44,758 nt of DNA from assembly GCA_900553895.1 (NCBI GenBank), contig USFB01000011.1, forward strand, positions 1 to 44,758, given 5' to 3'. A program made the position numbers and the translations under genes. Below the pieces are notes generated by a model. The model had not been told where the DNA came from. It did not search any database and saw nothing but the letters and a program-made list of their open reading frames with translations. How positions within the stretch are numbered: the stretch's first letter is position 1; each line of letters opens with the position of its first letter. The stretch is from an uncultured bacterium. GTDB taxonomy: Bacteria > Cyanobacteriota > Vampirovibrionia > Gastranaerophilales > Gastranaerophilaceae. Of this stretch, positions 1-7,398 are shown piece by piece.

Positions 1-56
1 GCTCAATATTAGTATTGAATTAATGCCCCAAAATTGAACCTTTCACCTTTCACCTT

Positions 57-527
57 TCACTCTAAAGCCTTCCCCATTGCCTTAATTGTGTTTGTTGTGG
101 ATTTGCCCTCGACAAAGGTTATGAATTCCACTCGGGTGTTGTTTTTTTTCATAATATCCGCTTCCGGAAGAGTTTCCATTGTATAATCCGCACCCTTTGT
201 ATAAACATCCGGTTTTATCTCATCAAGAAGATTTCTCGGGCTGTCCTCATCAAAAAGCACCACATAATCCACGCTTCTCAATGCACCCAATACTTCTGCT
301 CTATCCAACTCTGTATTTATCGGTCTTGTTGGCCCTTTTATGGATTTTACGGACTTATCAGAATTCAACAAAACTATACTATAATCCGCAAAACTTTTGG
401 TTTTTTCAAGATATCTGACATGACCCACATGCAAAATAACAAAACACCCGTTTGTACAAACTACTGTTTTACCTGCGTGGTGAATAGCATCCACCAAGGC
501 TCTAACATCTTCTCTTTTGACTAACAT
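57..527 (-). CDS. rfaE2: D-glycero-beta-D-manno-heptose 1-phosphate adenylyltransferase (RfaE2/HldE C-terminal type)
   Basis: Transfers AMP from ATP to heptose-1-phosphate to make ADP-heptose, a precursor for lipopolysaccharide core or for secreted heptose metabolites; cytoplasmic. The single domain is a cytidylyltransferase-like nucleotidyl transferase: the N-G-C-F-x-I-L-H-x-G-H motif lies at residues 26-36, the family's KGPxRPIN-like segment follows, then the KGADY and STTN segments near the C-terminus. The usual HldE kinase half is absent, so this is the stand-alone form. Odd: the family motif is normally G-x-F-D-x-x-H-x-G-H, but here the Asp is Val (codon GTT where GAT/GAC is expected). 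Start chosen at the ATG (156 aa), which gives the usual N-terminal length; a TTG at 548 would add seven residues. Neither start has a well-spaced ribosome binding site. Function is confident from overall similarity; activity is less certain because of the Asp loss. Confidence 0.85.
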   Translation of the reverse strand: MLVKREDVRALVDAIHHAGKTVVCTNGCFVILHVGHVRYLEKTKSFADYSIVLLNSDKSVKSIKGPTRPINTELDRAEVLGALRSVDYVVLFDEDSPRNLLDEIKPDVYTKGADYTMETLPEADIMKKNNTRVEFITFVEGKSTTNTIKAMGKALE

Positions 528-638
528 ATCCACCTTGTTTCTAAGCAATCTACCACTAATATTTTACCAAAAAAAACAAAGAAAAGCCCCATTATTTAAC
601 AAAAAGTAATAATTAAAATAAAACAAATCTTAACTTTG

Positions 639-860
639 TTATTTTTTGCTCATATTATCTATTTTAACTTGAAGTTCTCTCATACTACGTTCCAAAGAAT
701 ATTCGGGACTAAGCATGTATATATATTGCTTTTCTTTTTCAAAAACGTCAAGCGGCTCTTCTAAAGGTAAGCCGCTTTTACCGATTTTTACAGCTGTTTT
801 CGGGGTATTTTTAGCTACTCCGGAATTAGAAACTATTTTACCAATTCCTAGAACTTTCAT
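639..860 (-). CDS. Small hypothetical protein (73 aa)
   Basis: Not recognised. A 73-residue soluble protein, basic in its first half (many Lys, Val-Gly-Ile segments) and acidic/amphipathic towards the end, with no signal peptide or membrane segment. It is a real gene on context: a good AAGGAGA site lies 7-8 bases before the ATG, and it begins 25 bases after the asd stop on the same strand, so it is probably cotranscribed with dapB-asd. No link to lysine synthesis can be seen in the protein itself. Confidence 0.65.
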   Translation of the reverse strand: MKVLGIGKIVSNSGVAKNTPKTAVKIGKSGLPLEEPLDVFEKEKQYIYMLSPEYSLERSMRELQVKIDNMSKK

Positions 861-885
861 TTTTTATTTTCTCCTTTACAACGGA

Positions 886-1899
886 TTAAAACAAATCCAT
901 TTCAATAACTTTTTTACAAATACGAACAGTATTCAAAGCAGCCCCAATCCTAAGATTATCGGCAACACACCACAAAGAAATACCGTTATTGAACGCTAAA
1001 TTCTTTCTTATTCTTCCGACAAATACCGGGTCGACTCCGCTTGCATCCCTTGTTGTAGGGTACTCGAAGTTTGCAGGATTGTCTATAACCTTTACGCCAT
1101 AAGCATTAGATAAAATTTCTCTAACTTTTTCAGGCGTAATTTCTTGATTAAATTCTATATCAACAGCTTCTGAATGTCCGTTAAAGACAGGAACACGAGC
1201 AGCTGTACAAGAAATCATTGTACTTTCATCCAAGTGTAAAATTTTTCTTGTTTCATTAACAACCTTCATTTCTTCTTTTGTATAACCGTTTTCACAGAAT
1301 ACATCAATTTGTGGAATAACGTTAAACGAAATAGGTTTTTTGAAACATTTGTTTTCAAAAGATTTGCCTTCCAAATTTGCAATTGTATCTTCTTTTAATT
1401 CGTTAATTGCAGCTAAACCTGCGCCGGAAACAGCCTGATAAGTCGATACTATTAATCTTTTTATTCCAAATTGTTTTAAAGGCTCTAATACTAACATCAA
1501 TTGAGATGTTGAACAATTCGGATTTGCAATGATACCTTTATGTTTTCTTAAATCTTCATCATTTACACCTGCTATGACAAGCGGAACATCTTTATCCATT
1601 CTAAAAGCTGATGAGTTATCAATAATAACTCCGCCACGCTTTACAATTTCAGGTGCAAATTTTTGGCTTGTAGAACCGCCTGCTGATGCCATAACAATAT
1701 CTACATCATCAAAAACTTCCGGTGTAGCTTCAATTACAGTGTACTCTTGACCTTTAAAAGTAATCTTTGAACCGGCACTTTTCGCACTTGATAAGAATTT
1801 AATACTTTCAAATTCTACATTCAGTTCTTCAGTGATTTTTGTAATTTCTCTTCCAACAACGCCTGTTGCGCCTAAAATAGCTATTCTTGGTTTTCTCAT
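886..1899 (-). CDS. asd: Aspartate-semialdehyde dehydrogenase
   Basis: Reduces aspartyl phosphate to aspartate semialdehyde with NADPH, the branch point to lysine/diaminopimelate, threonine and methionine. The N-terminal Rossmann motif GATGVVG is at residues 10-16. The catalytic Cys is C129 in the N-P-N-C-S-T segment, and the catalytic His is H241 in the R-V-P-V-F-N-G-H-S-E segment. Length (337 aa) is normal for the family. It lies 20 bases downstream of dapB on the same strand, so the two steps leading to diaminopimelate are coupled in one operon; the small 639-860 gene follows. Nothing unusual seen. Confidence 0.97.
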   Translation of the reverse strand: MRKPRIAILGATGVVGREITKITEELNVEFESIKFLSSAKSAGSKITFKGQEYTVIEATPEVFDDVDIVMASAGGSTSQKFAPEIVKRGGVIIDNSSAFRMDKDVPLVIAGVNDEDLRKHKGIIANPNCSTSQLMLVLEPLKQFGIKRLIVSTYQAVSGAGLAAINELKEDTIANLEGKSFENKCFKKPISFNVIPQIDVFCENGYTKEEMKVVNETRKILHLDESTMISCTAARVPVFNGHSEAVDIEFNQEITPEKVREILSNAYGVKVIDNPANFEYPTTRDASGVDPVFVGRIRKNLAFNNGISLWCVADNLRIGAALNTVRICKKVIEMDLF

Positions 1900-1919
1900 T
1901 TAATATTGCTCCACTAAGC

Positions 1920-2669
1920 TTAGTCTAAAATATTTTCTAATCCGTAAACAAATTCTTTGTTTTCATTAACAAATCTAACAGCTCTTAAAACACCGTCCAT
2001 ATAACATTCTCTGTTCATTGAATCGTGTCTTATAGTTAGAATTTGACCGCTAGCGCCAAACAAAACTTCTTGAGAAGCGATATATCCCGGTATTCTGACA
2101 GAGTGAATATGAATGTTATTATAAGAATTTGCACCTCTTGCACCTTTAATGGTTTCAACTTCTGCGCAGTTGCCTGCCACGAAGTTAGTATTTTCACCAG
2201 CCATCATTAATGCTGTTTTTACTGCTGTACCGGAAGGTGCATCCTTCTTTTGATTATGGTGTAATTCAATAATTTCTGCGTTATCAAAATATTTAGATGC
2301 CATTTGAGCAAATTTCATCATCAAAACTGCACCAGTTGAGAAATTCGGCGCAATTAAACAACCTAAACCTGTTTTTTGAGAAAGGTTCTTTAATTCTGCG
2401 ATTTCTTCATCTGATAAACCTGTTGTACCAATTACAATATTGATACCGTTATTTAAACAGTATAGTGCGTTTTCATAAATTGATTTCGGCTGAGTAAAAT
2501 CAACTAAAACATCAATCTTTACTGAATTCTTTGCATCTTTAATAGTTGCAAATTCACCGTCTTTAATATCAATTTTTGCAACAAGTGACATGCCATTATT
2601 CGCTTCGACAGCCTTAATGACTTCTTGCCCCATCTTGCCGTTAGCACCGCATACTGCTACATTAATCAT
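1920..2669 (-). CDS. dapB: 4-hydroxy-tetrahydrodipicolinate reductase
   Basis: Second committed step of diaminopimelate/lysine synthesis, NAD(P)H-dependent reduction of 4-hydroxy-tetrahydrodipicolinate. Seen: the nucleotide-binding GANGKMG motif at residues 8-14 and the DapB signature around E-L-H-H-N-Q-K-K-D-A-P-S-G-T-A, giving H137/H138, K142 and the substrate-binding SGT. Length 249 aa is typical. An AGAGGAGGG site sits 6 bases before the ATG. A TATAAT-like -10 box (2695-2700, minus strand) lies just upstream, so this is probably the first gene of dapB-asd-(639-860). Confidence 0.96.
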   Translation of the reverse strand: MINVAVCGANGKMGQEVIKAVEANNGMSLVAKIDIKDGEFATIKDAKNSVKIDVLVDFTQPKSIYENALYCLNNGINIVIGTTGLSDEEIAELKNLSQKTGLGCLIAPNFSTGAVLMMKFAQMASKYFDNAEIIELHHNQKKDAPSGTAVKTALMMAGENTNFVAGNCAEVETIKGARGANSYNNIHIHSVRIPGYIASQEVLFGASGQILTIRHDSMNRECYMDGVLRAVRFVNENKEFVYGLENILD

Positions 2670-2712
2670 CTATAACCCTCCTCTAGGCATACTGATTATA
2701 CTACAAACAAAT

Positions 2713-2753
2713 AAAAATAGACACTCATACCAAAATGAGTGTCTATTTTTTTT
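2713..2753 (-). terminator. Rho-independent terminator after the SPFH gene
   Basis: A 16-bp inverted repeat (ATAGACACTCAT / ATGAGTGTCTAT core) with A/T-rich flanks on both sides. It lies just after the stop of the SPFH gene and before the dapB promoter. The T-run follows the hairpin on the minus strand, and the flanking symmetry would also let it work in reverse. Confidence 0.85.
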
Positions 2754-2761
2754 AGTAAAAA

Positions 2762-3736
2762 TTATTTATTTGCATCAAACATTTGCTTAATACCGTCAAC
2801 AGAACTTAAAATACCTGTTGCTTCATAAGGCATGTAAACAACTTTGTTATCTTGACCGCTTGTTATAGCCTGCATTGTTTCTAAATATTTCATAGCGATT
2901 AAATATTTATCAGGTTGACCTTTATCTGCTAAGGCGTTGATAATTCTTTGAATGGCTTCTTTTTCACCATCAGCTTCCAAAATTCTAGCTTGAGCCACAC
3001 CTTCCGCGCGTAAAATGTTTGCTTTCTTTTCACCCTCTGCTCGGTTAATTGCAGCTTCCTTTTCACCTTCTGCTTTTAATACCGCAGATTTTTTCAAACC
3101 TTCTGCTTCAAGAATAGCCGCACGCCTATCTCTTTCAGCCTTCATTTGTTTTTCCATCGCTGATTGAATATCAGTAGGCGGAATAATGTCTTGAAGTTCA
3201 ACTCTGTTTACTTTTACACCCCATTTATTTGTAGCGTCATCCAAAATTGCTCTTAATTCATGGTTGATTTTATCTCTTGAAACTAAACTTTCATCTAAAT
3301 CAAGTTGCCCAACAAGGTTTCTCAAGTTAGTTTGTGTCAATTTTTCAATCGCATCAGGTAAATTTTGGATTTCATAAACAGCTGACTTAGGGTCAACAAT
3401 TTGGAAATACAAAAGCGCGTTGATGCTGATAGAAACGTTATCTTTTGTAATTACGTTTTGGCGCGGAAAATCATAAACAGCTTCTCTCAAGTCAATCTTG
3501 GCTCTTTTTTGTATAACCGAATAACTTGAACCGTCAAAGCCTTTTTGCGTAACCTTCCAATCAATTGCACGCGGTGCTTCAATCACAGGAATAATAAAAT
3601 TGAAACCTGATTGAAGAACTCTGTCGAACTTACCCAAACGTTCAACAATAACTACTTCTGCCTGTTGCACAATAACAACACCTTTTGCTACAAAGATGAG
3701 TGCTAGGGCAATCAAAAAAATTGATAATGAAATCAT
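2762..3736 (-). CDS. SPFH-domain membrane protein (stomatin/paraslipin, QmcA-like)
   Basis: Membrane scaffold of the stomatin/prohibitin superfamily, thought to organise membrane microdomains and protease complexes. One N-terminal hydrophobic segment (about residues 3-22) is followed by the SPFH core (VERLGKFDRVLQSG, then the I-P-V-I-E segment). Next comes a long Glu/Ala-rich coiled coil with repeated AEGEKEAA-type heptads (about residues 200-265). 324 aa is normal for this group. It directly follows an NfeD-like gene (9-base gap), the classic NfeD-stomatin pairing. Cellular role in this organism unknown. Confidence 0.92.
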   Translation of the reverse strand: MISLSIFLIALALIFVAKGVVIVQQAEVVIVERLGKFDRVLQSGFNFIIPVIEAPRAIDWKVTQKGFDGSSYSVIQKRAKIDLREAVYDFPRQNVITKDNVSISINALLYFQIVDPKSAVYEIQNLPDAIEKLTQTNLRNLVGQLDLDESLVSRDKINHELRAILDDATNKWGVKVNRVELQDIIPPTDIQSAMEKQMKAERDRRAAILEAEGLKKSAVLKAEGEKEAAINRAEGEKKANILRAEGVAQARILEADGEKEAIQRIINALADKGQPDKYLIAMKYLETMQAITSGQDNKVVYMPYEATGILSSVDGIKQMFDANK

Positions 3737-3745
3737 AACTCTCTC

Positions 3746-4168
3746 CTAAATTTTTGTTACATACATTATTAAACTATCGTTTCTTAATATTTTAACTTCT
3801 GCTCCAACGGAAATTATTTCACCGTTTTCACATCTGGCTTCCCAACGTTCACCATAAATTGTAATAACACCACGCTCTGCAGTAACTTCTTCTGTTACTT
3901 TTGCTGTTTTACCTATGTATTTGCCTTCCATGCCTGTTTCTGTGTCTTTAGAATTGCGTCTTAAAAGAATTGGTCTTAAGAACGCAAAAGACAAAAACGA
4001 TAACAAGAAAAACGCTAATACTAAAGCAAATTTATTCAATGTGATTAACGAAATTCCTGCAGTTATAAAAGCTGCTAGAGCGAAGTTCAAAAAGAACATG
4101 CTTGGTGTAAAAATTTCAAGTATTACAAAAGCAATACCAATTACACATAAAAATTGCCAAACTAACAA
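3746..4168 (-). CDS. NfeD-like membrane protein
   Basis: Partner of SPFH proteins. The N-terminal half is three to four hydrophobic helices (about residues 3-72). The C-terminal half is a small OB-fold-like beta domain beginning around the G-K-x-G-x-x-x-V type segment, with an ERWEARC strand, as in short NfeD proteins. The start is TTG with an AGGAGA site 6 bases upstream; no ATG gives the first helix. Operon with the SPFH gene downstream. Protease domain of long NfeD proteins is absent. Confidence 0.85.
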   Translation of the reverse strand: MLVWQFLCVIGIAFVILEIFTPSMFFLNFALAAFITAGISLITLNKFALVLAFFLLSFLSFAFLRPILLRRNSKDTETGMEGKYIGKTAKVTEEVTAERGVITIYGERWEARCENGEIISVGAEVKILRNDSLIMYVTKI

Positions 4169-4199
4169 AATAAATCTCCTAAATATTTATAAGTTTATA

Positions 4200-4264
4200 A
4201 CACCCTCTCCCGCCTTCGTCACCCTCCACCAATGGATGGTGACGAAGGCGAGAGAGGGTGTTTT
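4200..4264. repeat. Long G/C-rich inverted repeat, possible terminator (family B repeat)
   Basis: Arms ACACCCTCTC-CC-GCCTTCGTCACC and GGTGACGAAGGC-GAGAGAGGGTGT form a hairpin of more than 20 bp, far more G/C-rich than its surroundings. It separates the DUF1858 gene from the NfeD gene. It may terminate transcription, and it resembles the CCCTCxCCC-type elements at 20841, 35043 and 38577. Confidence 0.7.
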
Positions 4265-4269
4265 AACCA

Positions 4270-4470
4270 CTATTCTTCAATCAAAGAATTGATTTCTGCA
4301 ACCATCTCATCAGCATTAAAGCCGTGAACCTTAGCACCGGCTTCTAAGTTTTCAAAGTGTGCAGCAGCACAACCGATACAACCCATGCCATATTTTTGGA
4401 AAACTGCAACTGCTTCAGGATGTTGTTGAACAATTTCCATAATTCCCATTTCTTTAGTAACTTTTGCCAT
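4270..4470 (-). CDS. DUF1858-domain protein
   Basis: A 66-residue single-domain DUF1858 protein, a family often found beside or fused to hybrid-cluster or disulfide-redox proteins. Seen: the N-terminal helix with H-P-E-A-V-A-V-F-Q-K-Y-G-M, then the signature C-I-G-C (C31, C34) and a C-terminal helix. The CxxC suggests redox or metal/persulfide chemistry but the function is not established. An AGGAG site precedes the ATG, and an extended -10 promoter (TGTTATAAT around 4518-4529 on the minus strand) lies upstream. Confidence 0.88.
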   Translation of the reverse strand: MAKVTKEMGIMEIVQQHPEAVAVFQKYGMGCIGCAAAHFENLEAGAKVHGFNADEMVAEINSLIEE

Positions 4471-4553
4471 TTTTATACTCCTTTTCTTGACTTATAAAAA
4501 CAAATCCTTAAATTAATATCGTGATTATAACATACTTATGAAAGGAATTAAAT

Positions 4554-4703
4554 ATGCAATTTATCAAAAATTTTTTCAAACACGACTCAGTAATCGGCTT
4601 ATGTGGACTAAAAAAGAAAACGGAATATGTTTATATCGAAGTCCCTAAAAACTACAAAAAAACATTTATTCCAAACACTCAGAATAATTATTTACTAATC
4701 TAA
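4554..4703 (+). CDS. Small hypothetical protein (49 aa)
   Basis: Not recognised. A 49-residue basic protein beginning MQFIKNFFK, with G-L-C-G-L-K-K-K-T-E-Y-V and a C-terminal PNTQNNYLLI. An AAAGGAA site lies 7 bases before the ATG and a strong rho-independent terminator starts on the stop codon, so it reads as a complete mini-transcription unit divergent from the DUF1858 gene. No signal peptide; the first helix may be amphipathic. Too short for family assignment. Confidence 0.6.
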   Translation: MQFIKNFFKHDSVIGLCGLKKKTEYVYIEVPKNYKKTFIPNTQNNYLLI

Positions 4704-4746
4704 AATTAAGAGATGCGCTTTTTAGAAACGCATCTCTTAATTTTTT
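4703..4746 (+). terminator. Rho-independent terminator of the 49-aa gene
   Basis: Perfect 15-bp stem AAATTAAGAGATGCG / CGCATCTCTTAATTT followed by a T-run. It starts at the stop codon of the 4554 gene. Confidence 0.9.
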
Positions 4747-4751
4747 CTAAC

Positions 4752-4780
4752 AAAAAAGCCATGCTAATTGTACATGGCTT
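4752..4780 (-). terminator. Rho-independent terminator of the 4818-5060 gene
   Basis: Stem AAGCCATG / CATGGCTT followed on the minus strand by TTTTTTG. Placed just after the stop of the small NPF-repeat gene; tail-to-tail with the plus-strand terminator at 4703. Confidence 0.8.
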
Positions 4781-4817
4781 AAAATTTGGGGTAGTGAAAA
4801 TTGGTATATTTTTGAGC

Positions 4818-5060
4818 CTATACCTCTATAAATAGTCGTCTTCCGACAATATTAGGTTGATTATTGTAATATCCTGCAAAGTATCCACCGGCAACTGGTC
4901 TGTTTTGTCCATAATTTGCGAACGGATTGCTTGATACAAATGGATTCCCGCCAGCTTGAGCAAACGGGTTAGTTGAACGCTTTGCTTGTGCAACAGCACC
5001 TGTTTGTACAAGCGGATTTGAAGTTAATACTCTTGATAATAAATTTACAATTTCAGCCAT
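4818..5060 (-). CDS. Small Asn-Pro-Phe-repeat protein
   Basis: Not recognised. An 80-residue low-complexity protein. A short amphipathic start (MAEIVNLLSRVL) is followed by an Ala/Asn/Gly-rich region with three spaced NPF tripeptides (NPFAQAGG, NPFVSS, NPFANYG), then a Tyr/Gly-rich tail. The ATG is preferred over a GTG three codons upstream because the AGAAAGGTG site is then properly spaced. It has its own terminator. No signal peptide or membrane segment. Confidence 0.6.
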   Translation of the reverse strand: MAEIVNLLSRVLTSNPLVQTGAVAQAKRSTNPFAQAGGNPFVSSNPFANYGQNRPVAGGYFAGYYNNQPNIVGRRLFIEV

Positions 5061-5190
5061 TTTTTGCACCTTTCTAAATGGTGTTTAATGATTTATTTAA
5101 CTTTGTCAATTGTTTTATCGGCAATATTTTTTCAAACTTTAGATAAAAATTTAAAACATCAACTAAAAGTATTAATTTTTCGGACAAAAT

Positions 5191-5228
5191 AAAAAAAGCA
5201 AATTGTTTTTATATCAATTTGCTTTTTT
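5191..5228 (-). terminator. Rho-independent terminator of the 5253-5705 gene
   Basis: Stem AAAAAAGCAAATTG / CAATTTGCTTTTTT, with a T-run on the minus strand, 25 bases past the stop of the 5253 gene. Confidence 0.85.
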
Positions 5229-5252
5229 AGGTAATATTTTACGATTCTAATA

Positions 5253-5705
5253 TTATTTAAAAAATTTCAAAGTCTTTTTTAACAACTTTTGAGTCATATT
5301 TGAATACATATTCATATCGTTTTCTATTTTTTTTAAAAGATTAGTTTTTTGTGATGCGAATAAATCTCGGCTACAATTTCTTTCTGTAACAGAAATAACA
5401 ACATCGGAAGGTGCTCCTGCATTGTAAGAACCTGCGATTTTCAAATTACTGTATCTTGTATTGTGTTTTTTTAAATTAATCGAAAACATCAAAGGCTTCT
5501 TAGATGTGGCATCCCTAGTTATAATACATTCATCACGTTTTCCATCTCTTATAATAGATTCTATGCCACAAATCTTATTTGAAGTAGTTGTCTTTGTTCT
5601 TTCCTGCGACAAACAATACCCTTCCGGGAGAGCCTTTTTTAAGACCAAAGTATCATGTTTCTTTGATAAAACATAATCTGTATTATTTAAGTTTATATTT
5701 CTCAT
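5253..5705 (-). CDS. Hypothetical protein (150 aa)
   Basis: Not recognised. Soluble 150-residue protein with an Asn-rich N-terminus (MRNINLNNTDYVLSKK), alternating charged/hydrophobic strands suggesting a small beta-rich domain, and a Lys/Leu-rich C-terminal helix. The second of two adjacent ATGs is preferred because it leaves 5 bases after the AGAGAGGAA site. It starts 10 bases after the 65-aa gene at 5716, so the two are probably cotranscribed. Confidence 0.6.
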   Translation of the reverse strand: MRNINLNNTDYVLSKKHDTLVLKKALPEGYCLSQERTKTTTSNKICGIESIIRDGKRDECIITRDATSKKPLMFSINLKKHNTRYSNLKIAGSYNAGAPSDVVISVTERNCSRDLFASQKTNLLKKIENDMNMYSNMTQKLLKKTLKFFK

Positions 5706-5715
5706 CATTTCCTCT

Positions 5716-5913
5716 CTATTTTGAAAAACAGTTTATTAATGCTGACGCAATTCTCGTAATAAAATTACCTTTTGATTTTTGAACACAATCTTTAGCCAAT
5801 GGCGATTTTTGCATAAAATAACCTTCTGTATAACATCTTGGTTTTATTTTTCCTGTATGCATCGTTGAACGATATGCTGATTTTGCATAATTTATTGGAT
5901 TTATAATTTTCAT
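5716..5913 (-). CDS. Small basic hypothetical protein (65 aa)
   Basis: Not recognised. 65 residues, Lys/Arg-rich, starting MKIINPINYAKSAYRS. The ATG is chosen over an upstream GTG because GAAAGGTG then forms a ribosome binding site with correct spacing. It is immediately upstream of the 5253-5705 gene. Confidence 0.5.
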   Translation of the reverse strand: MKIINPINYAKSAYRSTMHTGKIKPRCYTEGYFMQKSPLAKDCVQKSKGNFITRIASALINCFSK

Positions 5914-5959
5914 AAGCTTCACCTTTCAAGAACATAAAAACTCGTCAAAAAAAAATTTG

Positions 5960-7222
5960 CTAGTTTTCTTTAAAATTATTAAATTCTTCAAAAGTATTTT
6001 TAATTACTTCAAAACCTTTAATTAATGTTTTGTAATCTACTTTTTCAGCTGCTGAGTGCATATTATAAACATCAGCCAAACCTAAAAGTGATGGCATAAA
6101 TGTTTCGCCTTTAGAATTCTTGTTATGACAATAGATATGAGTTTCAGCACCGGCATGGAAGGATGATATATCGTTTTTAATTCCTGCTTTGTTACATGCT
6201 TTTGTATGTGCAATCTCAATCCTATCATCATCAGCTTTTTCAAAAGCTAACAAGTGGACTTCAAATTCAATTTTCGCTTCTGCTAAATCTTTATATTTTT
6301 TATTAAATTTATCAACAATTGTTTGCATCAAAGCCTTCAATTCTTCTTCTTTTGCAACACTCGCACTTCTTATTGAATAAGATGCCATGCCAAGAGTATT
6401 AATAATATTTGTAGAAGTCTTTTTCATTATTTCAGTAATATAATCGTTAGTTTTAACTCCTTTTTCTACAAGATTTGCAATAGAGTTTTGAACACCGCCT
6501 GCTACAATTGCACCTAAATTACAAGAAGTTATAACACCTGTTTCGTCAGTATAATATGCGCCTTGTGGAAATTCTGCAAGAAGTTCTGCTATAAGTTTAG
6601 CTGCATTTAATCTTGTTTTATCACCGATATCAATACCTGAATGACCGCCTTTTAAACCGCGAACAGTGATTTTTGCGTTTGTATAGCTTGCGCCTGAAAT
6701 CTGCAATTGACCTAATTTATCCGCATCACAAACAAGAACGTATTTTGATAAAATTTTATCAAATTCAACATGTTCGATACCACTCATGCCAGTTTCTTCA
6801 TCACGAGTGAATGTAATTTCAAGTCCGCCATGTGACACCCCCTCATCAGAGCTTGCATTCACTAGGTCTTTAGCAAGCTTCAACGCACAAGCAACTCCGA
6901 CTTTATCATCTGCACCTAATGTTCTGCCTTCTGCTTTAATAAAATCCCCGTCCAAGAAAATATTAACAGGGCTATCGTCACCTACTACGTCCATGTGAGA
7001 AGATAGCATAATTGGTTCTTTAGTTTCGTCTGTTGCAGGAACATGGATATAAATATTTCCATAGTTGTCTTTTTTACCATCAATTCCATTTTTCTTACAA
7101 AAATCAAGAATCCATTCAATAACCTTATCTTCTTTTAAAGATGGAGATGGTATTGAAACCAAATTACAAAATATATCTAAAACTTCGTTTTCTTTTCTTA
7201 AATCTTCTAAATTAACTGCCAC
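5960..7222 (-). CDS. PepT-like M20 family metallopeptidase
   Basis: Zinc-dependent aminopeptidase/dipeptidase-type enzyme of the M20 clan, closest to tripeptidase (PepT) by motif pattern; cytoplasmic. Metal site seen as S-H-M-D (H76, D78), G-A-D-D (D105), D-E-E-T-G (general base E142 and ligand E143) and a late S-F-H-A-G-A-E-T-H segment providing the last His. 420 aa is normal for PepT. The GTG at 7222 is preferred: GGAGG sits 7 bases upstream inside the end of the zinc-ribbon gene, giving an 11-base overlap and translational coupling. Substrate not determinable here. Confidence 0.88.
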   Translation of the reverse strand: MAVNLEDLRKENEVLDIFCNLVSIPSPSLKEDKVIEWILDFCKKNGIDGKKDNYGNIYIHVPATDETKEPIMLSSHMDVVGDDSPVNIFLDGDFIKAEGRTLGADDKVGVACALKLAKDLVNASSDEGVSHGGLEITFTRDEETGMSGIEHVEFDKILSKYVLVCDADKLGQLQISGASYTNAKITVRGLKGGHSGIDIGDKTRLNAAKLIAELLAEFPQGAYYTDETGVITSCNLGAIVAGGVQNSIANLVEKGVKTNDYITEIMKKTSTNIINTLGMASYSIRSASVAKEEELKALMQTIVDKFNKKYKDLAEAKIEFEVHLLAFEKADDDRIEIAHTKACNKAGIKNDISSFHAGAETHIYCHNKNSKGETFMPSLLGLADVYNMHSAAEKVDYKTLIKGFEVIKNTFEEFNNFKEN

Positions 7223-7397
7223 GGAAAAACCTCCTATTTGTTCCTTCACCGCCTATTTTTACATTCACGGGACGCAAACATTTCGGGCATCTGCCGACAT
7301 ACATCGTTCCCGCTTGATTTTTGTACAACCTTCCGTAAACATGGCAGCAATCAAACCAAATTCCTAAAAAAGCTCTTTTTTTAGTTTCTTCAGTCAA
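7212..7397 (-). CDS. Small zinc-ribbon-like protein (61 aa)
   Basis: Unnamed small protein with a D-C-C-H segment (about residues 16-19) and a C-P-K-C pair about 20 residues later, followed by a basic G-T-N-R-R-F-F C-terminus. The spaced cysteines suggest a single zinc ribbon. A TTG start is inferred: GGAGGG, which overlaps the end of the upstream hydrolase gene, is 7 bases before it. A GTG at 7412 is possible but has no site. It is squeezed between and overlapping its neighbours, so it is translated as part of the operon 9228 to 5960. Confidence 0.65.
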   Translation of the reverse strand: MTEETKKRAFLGIWFDCCHVYGRLYKNQAGTMYVGRCPKCLRPVNVKIGGEGTNRRFFRGS

Positions 7398-7398
7398 A

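Noticed and set aside
41..60. Three tandem TTTCACC units at the left edge, considered as a repeat array
   Set aside because: Only three 7-base copies, overlapping the rfaE2 stop codon; too short to be meaningful and no flanking copies.
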